Below, one piece after another: positions 1 through 8,661 of a stretch of 33,122 nt of DNA. The position numbers were made by a program, and so were the translations under genes. The stretch spans positions 1-33,122 of the forward strand of contig JASHOD010000113.1 of NCBI GenBank assembly GCA_030041295.1, read 5' to 3'. The first letter of the stretch is position 1. Each line of letters opens with the position of its first letter. Origin of the DNA: Nitrososphaerales archaeon. GTDB lineage: Archaea > Thermoproteota > Nitrososphaeria > Nitrososphaerales > CADDZS01. The notes below the pieces were generated by a model. It was not told the origin of the DNA and did no database searches. It saw only the letters and a list, made by a program, of their open reading frames with translations.

Positions 1-110
1 GCGACGCTGTAGCCGGGGTAGAGCGTTTCTGCGACAAGCTCGAAAACAAAAAACTGAAAGACCGCGATAACGTACAAAGCGCCGGCGATCTTCAATGAAT
101 CATAGCGCAT
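1..110 (-). CDS. DUF998-like membrane protein, N-terminal fragment
   Basis: A reading frame opens at the ATG at 110 on the minus strand and runs off the left edge of the window, giving about 36 residues that begin MRYDSLKIAGALYVIAVF. A hydrophobic helix is followed by an ALYVIAVFQFF...AETLYPGYSV pattern. That first-helix-plus-'YPGYS' signature is what I recall for DUF998 multi-helix membrane proteins, common in archaea, whose function is unknown. Only the first helix is visible, so the family call is tentative. An AT-rich stretch near 165-175 could supply its promoter. It lies downstream of the aminotransferase on the same strand, with 137 bp between them. Confidence 0.55.
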   Translation of the reverse strand, partial: MRYDSLKIAGALYVIAVFQFFVFELVAETLYPGYSV

Positions 111-247
111 GAGGATTACCCCGTATACGAGCGGGTTTCTTCGCAGGCAAGTGCTACTTCAAGAACATATTTACATCAATTGGCGCTCGACTCAGGCGGG
201 GCATTACCAGAGATTTAGAAAACAAGAGCGACGAGTATCAATAGAAT

Positions 248-1630
248 TTAGCGAGCAGGAACCGTAATTTCTAGCTTCGATCCGACGGTCTCCTTGTTCA
301 CTTGCGCAATAGCATCTTCGATCACTTCCAGCGCTTCATCAACTAGTTCTCTTGTAATTGTAAGAGGCGGAGCAATCCTGAGAGTAGATCTCCCGCACGT
401 TATCAAGAGAACTCCTTTCTTCCAAGCAAGGTCAGTTATTTTCGTTGCTTCTTCTGAACCAAACTTCTTCGATTTTTTGTCCTTTACAATTTCGACTCCG
501 ATCATGAGACCCTTGCCCCGCACATCACCGATAATCTCGTACTTTTCACGCCATTCTTTGAATACGTTCATAATGTACGCACCCTGCTTTCTTGCGTTTC
601 CCATCAAGTCTCTTTCTTCAATTTCCGAGATTACCGCCAGAGCGGCGGCTGCGGCGACGGGGTTCCCTCCGAATGTGCTCGCGTGAGACCCTGGTTGCCA
701 TGTCATCAAATCGGCTCGGGTAATCAAAGCGCCGATAGGCAATCCCCCTCCAAGAGCTTTTGCGACGGATATCATATCAGGGATAACGCCAAAATGCTCG
801 ATTGCGAACCATTTTCCCGTTCTGCCCATTCCGCTTTGAACTTCATCGTCCGCAAACAAGATGCCGTACTTGCCAAATCTCTTGAAAAGTTCCTTGAAGT
901 AATCATCTGGCGGGACAACGTATCCTCCCTCCCCCTGAATTGGTTCTATGAAGAAAGCCGCGACTTCTTCGGGAGGAACGTACTTGTCAAAGTAATTTTC
1001 CTGGATATAGTCTACGCAGGCAAATCCGCAGTTAGGGTACTCCATTTTCAGCGGGCAGCGATAGCAGTACGGATAGGGCACGTGCTCGACTCCACTCAAG
1101 AGGGGGGAAAATCCGCGAACCTGTCGTAACTTGCTCGCAGTGAGAGACATAGTTCCCATCGTTCTTCCATGGAAAGCACTCATGTACGCCATAAGCCGCG
1201 GCCGTCTCGTCGAATATCTCGCCAGCTTTATCGCAGCTTCATTGGCTTCAGTCCCAGAGTTCCCGTAGTATACTTGCTTGTCTTCCTTCTTCTTTCCGTT
1301 GCTAGGAAAGATCTTGATCAATTTCTCTGCAAGCTCGTTAATGTTTTCATAGTAGAAATCCGTGTAAGAATAATGCGTGAATTTCTTCAGCTGCTCAGTG
1401 GCGGCCTTGACAACCCTATCATTTGTAGAACCAACTCCTAGAACTGCAATTCCCGAATTGAAATCGATGTAGCGATTTCCATCCACGTCGCTGACGAGAC
1501 AGTCATGGGCATGGTCCATTACCAGCGGATAAAATCTCGCTATCGAAGGCGAAAGTACCTTGTTCGTCTCTGCAACGATCTTCTTAGCTTTCGGACCCGG
1601 CGGAGTGGTTACAATCTTGATGGCTTTCAT
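248..1630 (-). CDS. Class III PLP-dependent aminotransferase (4-aminobutyrate/acetylornithine type)
   Basis: A 460-residue protein of normal length for class III (fold type I) omega-aminotransferases. It should move an amino group from an omega-amino acid such as 4-aminobutyrate, ornithine or lysine to 2-oxoglutarate in the cytoplasm. Visible marks are GNSGTEANEAAIKLAR for phosphate binding, AFHGRT, FIEPIQGEGG, FADDEVQSGMGRTGK, and SVAKALGGGLPIGA with the Schiff-base lysine. A cysteine-containing insert (YCYRCPLKMEYPNCGFAC) sits before FIEPIQGEGG. I recall such an insert in archaeal 'GABA aminotransferase' relatives, some of which act as amino-acid racemases, so the exact substrate is open. 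The ATG at 1630 lacks a Shine-Dalgarno site. A minus-strand TATA-like tract at about 1682-1700 fits a short leader. It is divergent from lipA. Confidence 0.88.
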   Translation of the reverse strand: MKAIKIVTTPPGPKAKKIVAETNKVLSPSIARFYPLVMDHAHDCLVSDVDGNRYIDFNSGIAVLGVGSTNDRVVKAATEQLKKFTHYSYTDFYYENINELAEKLIKIFPSNGKKKEDKQVYYGNSGTEANEAAIKLARYSTRRPRLMAYMSAFHGRTMGTMSLTASKLRQVRGFSPLLSGVEHVPYPYCYRCPLKMEYPNCGFACVDYIQENYFDKYVPPEEVAAFFIEPIQGEGGYVVPPDDYFKELFKRFGKYGILFADDEVQSGMGRTGKWFAIEHFGVIPDMISVAKALGGGLPIGALITRADLMTWQPGSHASTFGGNPVAAAAALAVISEIEERDLMGNARKQGAYIMNVFKEWREKYEIIGDVRGKGLMIGVEIVKDKKSKKFGSEEATKITDLAWKKGVLLITCGRSTLRIAPPLTITRELVDEALEVIEDAIAQVNKETVGSKLEITVPAR

Positions 1631-1869
1631 CTTGGAGGAAGGACTTCCCGATAAAAGCTATGTTCGAAAACCGTTATTAGCTTTTATTTTTTATAATATT
1701 TTCAAAGATTTTGTCTGAGATTTGCAAAACTCGTCTAGAAAGCGGCCTTCCGGCTTCCACAGTTCACAGATATTAGTTCCGAAGTCTGAACATCGAAATT
1801 CTATATCGGCAAGATTTTTGAGCAATGGAGCCTCAATAATTTTCCACTCTATCAGTCAGATTTTGGATT
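1631..1869. promoter_or_regulatory. Divergent promoter region, aminotransferase / lipA
   Basis: This gene-free stretch lies between divergent genes. The AT-rich run at about 1680-1700 (ttttattttttataatattt on the plus strand) is the strongest TATA-like sequence for the leftward aminotransferase. For lipA, a weaker box (tcaataattt) at 1833-1842 would put the transcript start at about 1863, only a few nucleotides before the GTG at 1870. That agrees with a near-leaderless message. No RNA gene or repeat was recognised. Confidence 0.4.
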
Positions 1870-2787
1870 GTGAACGTAAACAGCTTGGCTCAAGTGTCTA
1901 CAAATGCCAGAAAGCCTGATTGGCTAAAGGTGAGGCCTCCTTCTGGCGAGAATTACAAGAGAATCAAAAGCCTCTCGGGAGACTTGGGTCTTCACACGGT
2001 ATGCGAAGAAGCTCATTGCCCTAATATTGGCGAATGCTGGGGAGGTGGAACCGCAACTTTCATGCTTCTCGGCGACGTATGCACAAGAGGTTGCAGGTTC
2101 TGCGCTGTCAAGAGTGGGAATCCAAAACAGGTCGTGGACGAATTTGAACCGCAGAAGATTGGCTATGCCCTAAGAGAGATGGCACTGAACTACGTTGTCC
2201 TTACCTCTGTGGACAGGGATGATCTTCCCGACGGAGGAGCCGAACATTTTGCAAGGACAATCCTCGAAACTAGAAAGAACTGTCCGGACATGCTGATTGA
2301 GGTTCTAACTCCAGATTTTCAAGGAGAGCGGACAGCGATACGCAAAGTTGCCGAAGCTCACCCTGACGTGTTTGCGCACAACATAGAGACGGTCGAAAGA
2401 CTCCAGCAGGTCGCTAGGGACAGGAGAGCAAATTACGCGCAGTCATTGAGTGTTTTGAAGACTGTCAAGGAATTGGACGACTCTATCTATACAAAGTCCT
2501 CGATAATGCTCGGTCTCGGTGAGAAAGAGGGAGAAGTAATTGCATCGATGAAAGATCTGCGCGCGATCGACGTCGATATTCTTGCTATTGGACAGTATCT
2601 CCGCCCCTCGAATTGGCATTTACGGGTAGAAGAATATGTTCCACCATCTAGATTTGAAGAGTTCAGGGAGATCGGCGAATCGCTGGGTTTCAAATTTGTA
2701 GCCTCTGGGCCACTAGTTCGAACCTCATATCGTGCGGGAGAGTTCTTTATCGAGAACTTGATCCGGCGTGAAAAGAAGCGCATCTGA
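1870..2787 (+). CDS. lipA: Lipoyl synthase (radical SAM)
   Basis: Lipoyl synthase inserts two sulfur atoms into protein-bound octanoyl groups to make lipoyl cofactor, for example on glycine-cleavage H protein or 2-oxoacid dehydrogenase E2. The 305-residue protein has the auxiliary-cluster cysteines C45, C50 and C56 (VCEEAHCPNIGECW), the radical-SAM triad C71, C75 and C78 (CTRGCRFC), the SVDRDDLPDGGA segment and IGQYLRPS. The C-terminal RSSY motif, whose serine ligates the auxiliary cluster, appears as RTSY, so one serine is kept. The start is GTG at 1870, next to a TATA-like box. No lipoyl ligase, octanoyltransferase or target protein is in the window, so the substrate source is not shown. 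Confidence 0.95.
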   Translation: MNVNSLAQVSTNARKPDWLKVRPPSGENYKRIKSLSGDLGLHTVCEEAHCPNIGECWGGGTATFMLLGDVCTRGCRFCAVKSGNPKQVVDEFEPQKIGYALREMALNYVVLTSVDRDDLPDGGAEHFARTILETRKNCPDMLIEVLTPDFQGERTAIRKVAEAHPDVFAHNIETVERLQQVARDRRANYAQSLSVLKTVKELDDSIYTKSSIMLGLGEKEGEVIASMKDLRAIDVDILAIGQYLRPSNWHLRVEEYVPPSRFEEFREIGESLGFKFVASGPLVRTSYRAGEFFIENLIRREKKRI

Positions 2788-2838
2788 GTTTCGTAATTAC
2801 TTCATTAATCGTACTTGATATAGGAGTTAGACAAGCTA

Positions 2839-3888
2839 TTGAAGAGCGAAACAATCACTGAAGTAAAATCTGGCCTCTATCAGATAAGGCTCCCAATTCC
2901 GATTAGATCTCTTGGCTACGTCTTTGTTTACTTTGCCAAAAATGGAGACCATAGTCTTTTGATCGACACGGGATGGCCGAGTGAAGAATGCTTCAACACG
3001 CTCAAAGAATCTCTGAGCGAAATTGGCTCTCAGCCGAATCAAATCGAACAGATCGTTGTCTCGCACTTACATCCAGATCATTTTGGTCTCGCGGAGCAAA
3101 TCAAGGAGATGAACCGCGACTCCAAGTTGATCATGCACCAAGCAGACGCATCCTTGATTCTAGATAGGTACGGAGACTATCGGGGATTCACGAAAGAACT
3201 CCATGACTGGCTCGCTGAACATGGGGCACCGAGTGACGAGTTGAAGGCGATGATTGAAGCTTCTTCGGAGATGCTCAATTTTTTCCGACCTCCAAAGCCT
3301 AATTTGATCGTTTCCGGAGGCGAGAGTGTTAAAGTCGGTGAAGAGTGGAGCTTCGAAGTTGTGCCAACTCCGGGCCACACGATTGGAACGGTTTCCCTGT
3401 ACGATAGAAACGGGTCAAAGATTCTATTCTCTGGAGACCACATTCTTCCCACAATAACTCCGAACGTGTCGCTTGGCCCATTTTACAGAGGCGACCCGTT
3501 AGACGACTATCTAGATTCATTAGATACGGTTGACCGATTGGATGCAGAAACGGTTCTTCCCAGTCATGAGTATATCTTTTCGGACCTTCACAAAAGGGTG
3601 CAAGAAATAAAGAACCATCATCGTGAGAGGTTGAACGAATGCCTTTCGGTGTTAGAAAATTATAACCAGGGAAAGGTCTCGATGTCGGGTTACCAAATCG
3701 CTTCGAAATTGCACTGGTACAGTGGAATGTGGGAAAAGCTCGGAGCGTGGGAGAGAAGAGCAGCATTGATGGAGACCCTCGCTCATTTGGAGTACCTCAA
3801 GCGAAAGGGGAAGGTTACAGAGATTTCTGAACTGAACGAAGACGGAAAACCTCGTGTTGAATATGCCCTAGTTGGAGCTTCGTGTTAG
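2839..3888 (+). CDS. Metallo-beta-lactamase-fold hydrolase with C-terminal winged-helix region
   Basis: A 349-residue MBL-fold enzyme. The metal site is complete: HLHPDH (H76, H78, D80, H81), TPGHT (H180), SGDH (D200) and PSHEY (H243), which predicts a two-metal cytoplasmic hydrolase. Residues from about 255 onward form a charged helical tail (EIKNHHRERL, then a segment around YQIASKLHW) typical of relatives with a winged-helix end. Substrates of this group range from thioesters to lactones and phosphodiesters, and the sequence does not decide between them. The TTG start at 2839 follows a 51-bp AT-rich gap with GGAG about 12 nt upstream. The end overlaps the last 4 bp of the convergent flavin reductase. 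Confidence 0.85.
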   Translation: MKSETITEVKSGLYQIRLPIPIRSLGYVFVYFAKNGDHSLLIDTGWPSEECFNTLKESLSEIGSQPNQIEQIVVSHLHPDHFGLAEQIKEMNRDSKLIMHQADASLILDRYGDYRGFTKELHDWLAEHGAPSDELKAMIEASSEMLNFFRPPKPNLIVSGGESVKVGEEWSFEVVPTPGHTIGTVSLYDRNGSKILFSGDHILPTITPNVSLGPFYRGDPLDDYLDSLDTVDRLDAETVLPSHEYIFSDLHKRVQEIKNHHRERLNECLSVLENYNQGKVSMSGYQIASKLHWYSGMWEKLGAWERRAALMETLAHLEYLKRKGKVTEISELNEDGKPRVEYALVGASC

Positions 3889-4445
3889 AAACTGCGCAGC
3901 TGCTCTATCTTCTTTCGATTGCTCCCTAAATACAAGACCGGTTTATAGCTTCGAAATTTCCAGTACTTTTCAAAGTCAAAGGAACCCCTCGCCTCAAGAA
4001 CGGTCGCGACGAAGAGATCGTGATCCCCGTGCCGAGATTTCCTTTCCACTTTGCATAGTTCAAAAGCTTCACTTTCTTCGACGACAGGTATGCCCTCTCG
4101 CAGTCTATATTCTACACCGACAGCACGCAGCTTGTCAGGTGCTCGCTTTTTAGAAATCAACCCAGATCCGAGTTCAATGATCGCCCTCTGGAGTTTCTTT
4201 TCATCATAGTTAATCCAGTTTATTGAAAATCGCCTTGATCTTGATACGATCGAGTTTGTCCTGGTGTTGCAGGAAATCGAGAGTGCTACCATCGGCGGAT
4301 CCGTCGAGATCGGCATGCAGCTGTTTGCAGGCATTGCCGCAATTTTATCTTCGAATTTTGCGCAGACTAACAGCGGAACTTGAGGATAAAACAGTCGGTA
4401 CGCGATTGAAAGATTCACTTTCGAAAGTGTGTTCTCTTTCTTCAA
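3885..4445 (-). CDS. Flavin reductase-like FMN-binding protein
   Basis: A 186-residue split-barrel protein of the flavin reductase type. The N-terminal half has the pattern RLFYPQVPLLVCAK...ANSCMPISTDPPMVALSIS followed by FSINW, as in Flavin_Reduct-domain proteins that bind FMN and hand reduced flavin to a partner enzyme or use it directly. Its TTG start at 4445 lies 1 nt after the stop codon of the upstream LLM oxidoreductase, so the two are almost certainly translated from one message. This makes it a candidate reductase partner for that oxidoreductase. Neither the natural electron donor (NADH, NADPH or F420H2) nor the substrate can be read from the sequence. A longer-than-usual C-terminal half (after residue 110) is not recognised in detail. 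Confidence 0.75.
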   Translation of the reverse strand: MKKENTLSKVNLSIAYRLFYPQVPLLVCAKFEDKIAAMPANSCMPISTDPPMVALSISCNTRTNSIVSRSRRFSINWINYDEKKLQRAIIELGSGLISKKRAPDKLRAVGVEYRLREGIPVVEESEAFELCKVERKSRHGDHDLFVATVLEARGSFDFEKYWKFRSYKPVLYLGSNRKKIEQLRSF

Positions 4446-4446
4446 G

Positions 4447-5460
4447 TTAGCTTTCTATCTTTGGAGAAATAAACGCGCTCGATGAGTTTATCATATACAT
4501 CACATCTTCATTTTTCATGCTGATCGGCTGGAGGATCGGCAGATTCAAACCAGATCTTCTATACTCCGCAATTCGCTCTTCGACCTCGCCCGAAGTACCA
4601 CATAGAGTGAACGCGTCGAGCATCTCGTCAGAAACGTGACTAGAGGATTCGTCCAGTCGCCCCTTGAAATAGTTCTCAGCGATTGGTTTCTTCATTGAGG
4701 CAGGAATGCCACTTTCCTCGAAAAGATAATCGTCTTGCACCGAGAGCATATAGTTGACGAACGGGTCTCTCCTCGCTTTGTCGTGCGCTGTTTTCTTATC
4801 ATCAGATACGAGCGTCAGAAGATATGCACAAATCCGAATCTCGCTCAAATTTCGATTCTTGCACTCGGCCGAAGTCTTTATCCCTTCAACCAGTCTAGCT
4901 AGCGATTTAGTCGATTCTCCTCCCTTTGCGACGTAACCGTCCGCGTATCGCCCTGTTAGAGTCAGCATCTGCTTCTTCCATCCTGCTATGTATATCGGAA
5001 TTTTCTTCTCCGGTTTTGGGGCGATCGACTTTACATTCTTCAAACTGAATGAACCTCCATTGTAAGTGAGGTTCTCTCCGCTCCACATTCGGCGGCATAT
5101 CTCGATAGTGTCCTTCAGCGCTCCTATCGGCTTGTCGTGTTTTATCCCGAGTGAATCTAGTCTCATCGGGAATCCTGTCCCTATGCCGAGTACGGCCCTT
5201 CCTCCACTAGTTTCCTGCAAAGTGGCCATCGACATCGCTAGCAGAACAGGATAATGGGTATAAGGGCTCAAGCAAGCAACGCCGAGTTTCATTCGCTTCG
5301 TAATCTGAGCGGCCGAGTCAAGATACGAAAGCGCATCGCGACCGAAAGAGTGTTCGTGCATCCAAAAACTTTCGAGACCTGAATCCTCTGCTGACTTGAC
5401 AAACGCCATCATCTGCTGAACAGGAACATCGGCGTTGAAGCCTATCCCAATCTCTTCCAT
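4447..5460 (-). CDS. LLM-class flavin/F420-dependent oxidoreductase
   Basis: A luciferase-like TIM-barrel oxidoreductase of 337 residues from the chosen start. Marks are the opening IGIGFNADVPVQQMMAFVKSAE, the ESFWMHEH strand, LGVACLSPYTHYPVLLAM, GRAVLGIGTGFP, the WSGENLTYNGGSF segment typical of F420-binding members, and IYIAGWKKQMLTLTGRYADGY. Members use F420 or FMN to oxidise or monooxygenate small organic substrates. An in-frame ATG also exists at 5508. I prefer 5460 because a minus-strand TATA-like box (cattatatta, 5516-5525) would start transcription at about 5495, downstream of the longer start, and because family homology begins at the second Met. The flavin reductase gene follows 1 nt after its stop codon. 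Confidence 0.85.
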   Translation of the reverse strand: MEEIGIGFNADVPVQQMMAFVKSAEDSGLESFWMHEHSFGRDALSYLDSAAQITKRMKLGVACLSPYTHYPVLLAMSMATLQETSGGRAVLGIGTGFPMRLDSLGIKHDKPIGALKDTIEICRRMWSGENLTYNGGSFSLKNVKSIAPKPEKKIPIYIAGWKKQMLTLTGRYADGYVAKGGESTKSLARLVEGIKTSAECKNRNLSEIRICAYLLTLVSDDKKTAHDKARRDPFVNYMLSVQDDYLFEESGIPASMKKPIAENYFKGRLDESSSHVSDEMLDAFTLCGTSGEVEERIAEYRRSGLNLPILQPISMKNEDVMYMINSSSAFISPKIES

Positions 5461-5508
5461 AGGTGCTCGCAACTGCCCTGCTAAATTATGAGGTGTTGTT
5501 AGAGCCAA

Positions 5509-5663
5509 ACTTTGGTAATATAATGCTTCTTCGTGTTAGAGGATAGATTATCTGAGAAAGTATACATGGAGCGTGGGTCCTACGTGCTGCTTTTCCAGAT
5601 ATCCATTGCTTACGCATATATCCAACCCCTTGCCTTGATTCATTCCTAGTCGGGAGATTTCCA
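5509..5663. promoter_or_regulatory. Divergent promoter region, LLM oxidoreductase / methyltransferase
   Basis: A gene-free stretch between divergent genes. The only clear TATA-like element is cattatatta on the minus strand at 5516-5525, used above to place the oxidoreductase start. No convincing TATA box is seen for the rightward methyltransferase, whose TTG start at 5664 has only weak purine-rich sequence upstream. Confidence 0.3.
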
Positions 5664-6425
5664 TTGAAAGGTGAGAGCTTTACGATCGCGGAAAGCCAGG
5701 TCACTAGGGAACCTCCCCAAGTTGCGACTGTGCCCGACAAGAAAATCAGCTACGTTAGGCGCCTTTTCTCCGAGGGACCCGGAGAGTACGATTTCCTCCT
5801 GAAAGTCTTGAGTCTTGGGCGAGACAATTACTGGAGAGACTGCATGCGCGAGAAAGCAAACTTGAAACCGAATTCCTCAGTCTTGGATATAGCGTGCGGA
5901 ACTGGGCTTGTGACCTACACTTTTGCTCGGAAGGAAAAGGCATACGTGGTTGGAGTGGATGTGACTAGTGAAATGCTTCAGCAGGCAATCAGCCTCGGCT
6001 CTTACAAAAACTCAGATGTCGATTTCGTTCTCGCTCGGGCAGAGGATTTACCGTTCAGGGACGAATGCTTTGATGCGTCAACGATCAGCTTGGCTCTTAG
6101 GAACGTGAGCAGTCAGGTCGAAACATTGTCGGAAATGAAAAGGTGCACGAAACGAGGAAGTGAGGTGATGACTCTAGATTTCGCTAGACCAAAAGGCAAG
6201 TTGTTCAGTCCCTTCTATAACTTTTACATCTTCAAGCTACTTCCATCGATTGGAAGATTGATCTCGAGGCACTGGAAGACCATATTTCTCTATCTTGCAA
6301 ATTCCATTCAAAAATCGAGAGACCCTGAAAGGATCAAAGAGACAATGGACTCGATCGGGCTAGCAGATACCGAAATTAAAAGACTCACCCATGGAACAAC
6401 CGCGCTTGTATCAGGAAGGAAATGA
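5664..6425 (+). CDS. UbiE/MenG-like SAM-dependent methyltransferase
   Basis: A 253-residue class I methyltransferase. Motif I is LDIACGTG (residues 74-81), the acidic ribose-binding strand is VVGVDVTSEML, then AEDLPF and the UbiE-like FDASTISLALRNV. The C-terminal part (DFARPKGKLFSPFYNFYIFKLLPSIGRLISR) closely follows the UbiE/COQ5/MenG pattern, where it contacts the polyprenyl quinone ring substrate. The likely role is methylation of a (demethyl)menaquinone-type quinone at the membrane. The next gene, 22 bp downstream, encodes a UbiA-like membrane protein, which fits this. The TTG start at 5664 was chosen for lack of a better one; the first 25 or so residues are poorly conserved-looking and the true start may lie inside. 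Confidence 0.8.
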   Translation: MKGESFTIAESQVTREPPQVATVPDKKISYVRRLFSEGPGEYDFLLKVLSLGRDNYWRDCMREKANLKPNSSVLDIACGTGLVTYTFARKEKAYVVGVDVTSEMLQQAISLGSYKNSDVDFVLARAEDLPFRDECFDASTISLALRNVSSQVETLSEMKRCTKRGSEVMTLDFARPKGKLFSPFYNFYIFKLLPSIGRLISRHWKTIFLYLANSIQKSRDPERIKETMDSIGLADTEIKRLTHGTTALVSGRK

Positions 6426-6447
6426 AAAAACAGGCTAGTCGGATGCT

Positions 6448-7173
6448 ATGACGACGCTAAAACCCGCTTGGTATTCGAGGAACGGCAACAACATACTATC
6501 TGACTTCATCAACCTGCTCCACCCGCCCTACACGTTGTGGCACCTCTCCTACGTGCTGATCGGTATCGCAATCTCCCCGATAATCAATGTCGATCGCTCG
6601 GTGGCAGTGATCGTTGCCTTTTTCTTCGGACTGGGGATAGGGGCGCACGCATTGGATGAAACGATGGGAAACCCGCTTCGGACGAGGGTCTCGAAAAACC
6701 TTCTCTACGCGGTTGGATTTACTTCGCTAGGCATCGCAATTTTAATCGGGCTGTATTACACCCTTACAGTTTCCTTCCTCATTTTGCCTTTCGTAATCGC
6801 CGAGTCTTTTTTCGCAGTAGCATACAATTTGGAGATGTTCAAAAGAAAATTTCACACGGACTTGGTGTTTGCCCTTTCTTGGGGGGCGATTCCTTTTCTA
6901 ACGGCTTACTTCGTTAACGCGCTTTCAATCAGCCCCGCGGCTGTCCTAATGGCTTGTGGGATAGGAATCCTGACTTATGTTCAGAGAACATTGAGCACGC
7001 AGGCACGGCTTTTCAGAAGGAAAATGAAACCAGTATCGTCGCTGAATTTGGAAAACGGAGAGAGCATTCCCGTGACTTCGCAGGAGCTCATATCTCCCGT
7101 TGAAAGATCGCTCAAAGCCCTGACAATCATGATCTTCGTAATTTCGTTGGCTCTGATTCTATCTAGAATTTAG
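6448..7173 (+). CDS. UbiA-like polytopic membrane protein
   Basis: A 241-residue integral membrane protein with about seven hydrophobic helices. The opening NLLHPPYTLWHLSYVLIGIAI and the segment AHALDETMGNPLRT (residues 66-79) occupy the place where UbiA-superfamily prenyltransferases carry their first aspartate-rich motif, but the classic NDxxDxxxD spacing is not present. It may therefore be a divergent member or a relative that has lost canonical prenyl transfer. The context supports a quinone or isoprenoid role, because it follows a UbiE-like methyltransferase by 22 bp on the same strand. The end is convergent with the MFS gene, leaving only 11 bp between stops. Function is inferred from context more than from motifs. 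Confidence 0.55.
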   Translation: MTTLKPAWYSRNGNNILSDFINLLHPPYTLWHLSYVLIGIAISPIINVDRSVAVIVAFFFGLGIGAHALDETMGNPLRTRVSKNLLYAVGFTSLGIAILIGLYYTLTVSFLILPFVIAESFFAVAYNLEMFKRKFHTDLVFALSWGAIPFLTAYFVNALSISPAAVLMACGIGILTYVQRTLSTQARLFRRKMKPVSSLNLENGESIPVTSQELISPVERSLKALTIMIFVISLALILSRI

Positions 7174-7184
7174 AAGATAGAAAT

Positions 7185-8399
7185 CTAACTCTTTCCTCCT
7201 CCTGCGAGGGAAGTCCCTTCCATTGCTTTTTCACGCGCCAGTTTGAAAGGCTCCTTCGAAATCAACAAGGCAATGCAGAATGGGAGGACAAATAATCCGA
7301 TGCCTAACCAAGCCAAAGTGTATGATTTTGTAGCCAAATAGGAAAACAGAATCGGTGCGAAGAAGGAGCTCGATATCTGCACTGCATTCATCAAGGCAAT
7401 TGAAATTATCTTTTGGTCAACTTTTAGCTCAGGCATTTGGTATACACTTGCATAGAGGGCGGTGAAGGCGAACGCGTCTGTGACTCCGGCTCCGAATAAG
7501 ATGAGCCAAGACTCATTGAGATTCGCTACGCCGATGGTCGCCGTTAGTACGCCCAAAGCGATACTTGGGAACAGCATGAAGTATCTCCTGTTTCGAAATC
7601 TGTCGGAGAGATACCCTCCGACCACAGAGGCTGGGATTGACCAGAGGAAAATCTGAGCCCCGAGTAGCGAAGCAGTTGTAGCCGAGACACCGTTCACGGT
7701 CTGCTCAAAATAGGGCAGGAATTGCGCGATAACGTAGACTGCGCCCCATACTCCTAAAATTCCAACGCCCAAGAGCCATATCTGGCCGTTTTTCAAGACG
7801 GTCTTGCCGGATTGCACAGGAGACGGACTTCCCGCGATCCTCGCATCTGCTTCTGTTTCAGAGTGCCTTATCACAATGTGATTTTCAATTCCCAAAGCGA
7901 CGGCTAAGAGTGCGCCTATGATCAGCCCGGCTCGCCAACCGAAAAATGAAATTACATACGACCAGCCGAAAAGAGCGACCAACCCTCCGACGTTGAACGC
8001 GGAGTTGTATAGTCCGATAGCTAGTCCTTGTTTTTCATTTTGGAATAACCGCCCTACAACCCCGATTGCTGGTGCAAAGAACATCGATGCGCCGATTCCT
8101 AGCGTGAAACGCGCTACGACCAACTCGCTGAATGTTCCTGCAAGGCCCCCCAATACATTCGATAAGCCGATTAACAGCAAGCCTCCAACCACGAATGATT
8201 TGAATCCAAATTTCGACGAACCAATCGTTGAGGGGATTTGAAACAAGCCGGCTCCAACGACAAAAGAAGATTCAAGTATACCCAGGTTGCCGGTCGAAAC
8301 ATCGAAAGTCTTGGCGACTAGAGACAATGCTGGGGAGAGTGTATACCAGTTCAGGGCGTATACCGCACGGGCAATTGTCACCGAGATCAAGACGAGCAT
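7185..8399 (-). CDS. Major facilitator superfamily transporter
   Basis: A multi-pass permease of 404 residues from the chosen start, with about twelve hydrophobic segments. MFS marks are ARFTLGIGASMFFAP at the helix 4 region, the GLYNSAFNVGG segment of helix 5, and GGYLSDRFRNRRYFML, the loop 8-9 copy of the A-motif (GGxLSDRxxRR). The substrate cannot be inferred. The frame stays open to an upstream start at 8603, but the extra 68 residues are polar and non-family-like, so the ATG at 8399 (MLVLISVTIARAVYALNWY) or a TTG seven codons upstream is more likely. AT-rich sequence lies just upstream. It is divergent from the Pro/Thr/Ser-rich membrane protein and convergent with the UbiA-like gene. Confidence 0.85.
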   Translation of the reverse strand: MLVLISVTIARAVYALNWYTLSPALSLVAKTFDVSTGNLGILESSFVVGAGLFQIPSTIGSSKFGFKSFVVGGLLLIGLSNVLGGLAGTFSELVVARFTLGIGASMFFAPAIGVVGRLFQNEKQGLAIGLYNSAFNVGGLVALFGWSYVISFFGWRAGLIIGALLAVALGIENHIVIRHSETEADARIAGSPSPVQSGKTVLKNGQIWLLGVGILGVWGAVYVIAQFLPYFEQTVNGVSATTASLLGAQIFLWSIPASVVGGYLSDRFRNRRYFMLFPSIALGVLTATIGVANLNESWLILFGAGVTDAFAFTALYASVYQMPELKVDQKIISIALMNAVQISSSFFAPILFSYLATKSYTLAWLGIGLFVLPFCIALLISKEPFKLAREKAMEGTSLAGGGKS

Positions 8400-8624
8400 T
8401 TTGTAATTTTTTGACAAAATTCTGTCCTTATTTTGAAAATTTTTCAAACTCGGAAAAGCAGTTCCTTTCTCTTCTGTGTAGTGATATTCAGGGACTTGAG
8501 ATTGTATTCTTATCTGAATGACTCTGAAACTTGATTTTGGAAATTTGCACTTGAGATTTGACTCAACAGGCAAGAATCCTCTCAAATCAATCCCAATTGT
8601 CAATGGTTTTTGACCCCCATCTAC

Positions 8625-8638
8625 ATCTCAAATGAGAT
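8625..8638. repeat. Short perfect inverted repeat upstream of 8662 gene
   Basis: ATCTCA-AA-TGAGAT is a perfect 6-bp inverted repeat with a 2-nt centre, lying 23 bp before the ATG at 8662. It could be a dimeric repressor site. Repeats this short also occur by chance in a 33-kb window, so only its position makes it worth noting. Confidence 0.25.
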
Positions 8639-8661
8639 AGTTCTTGCTTCTCGATAAGAAA

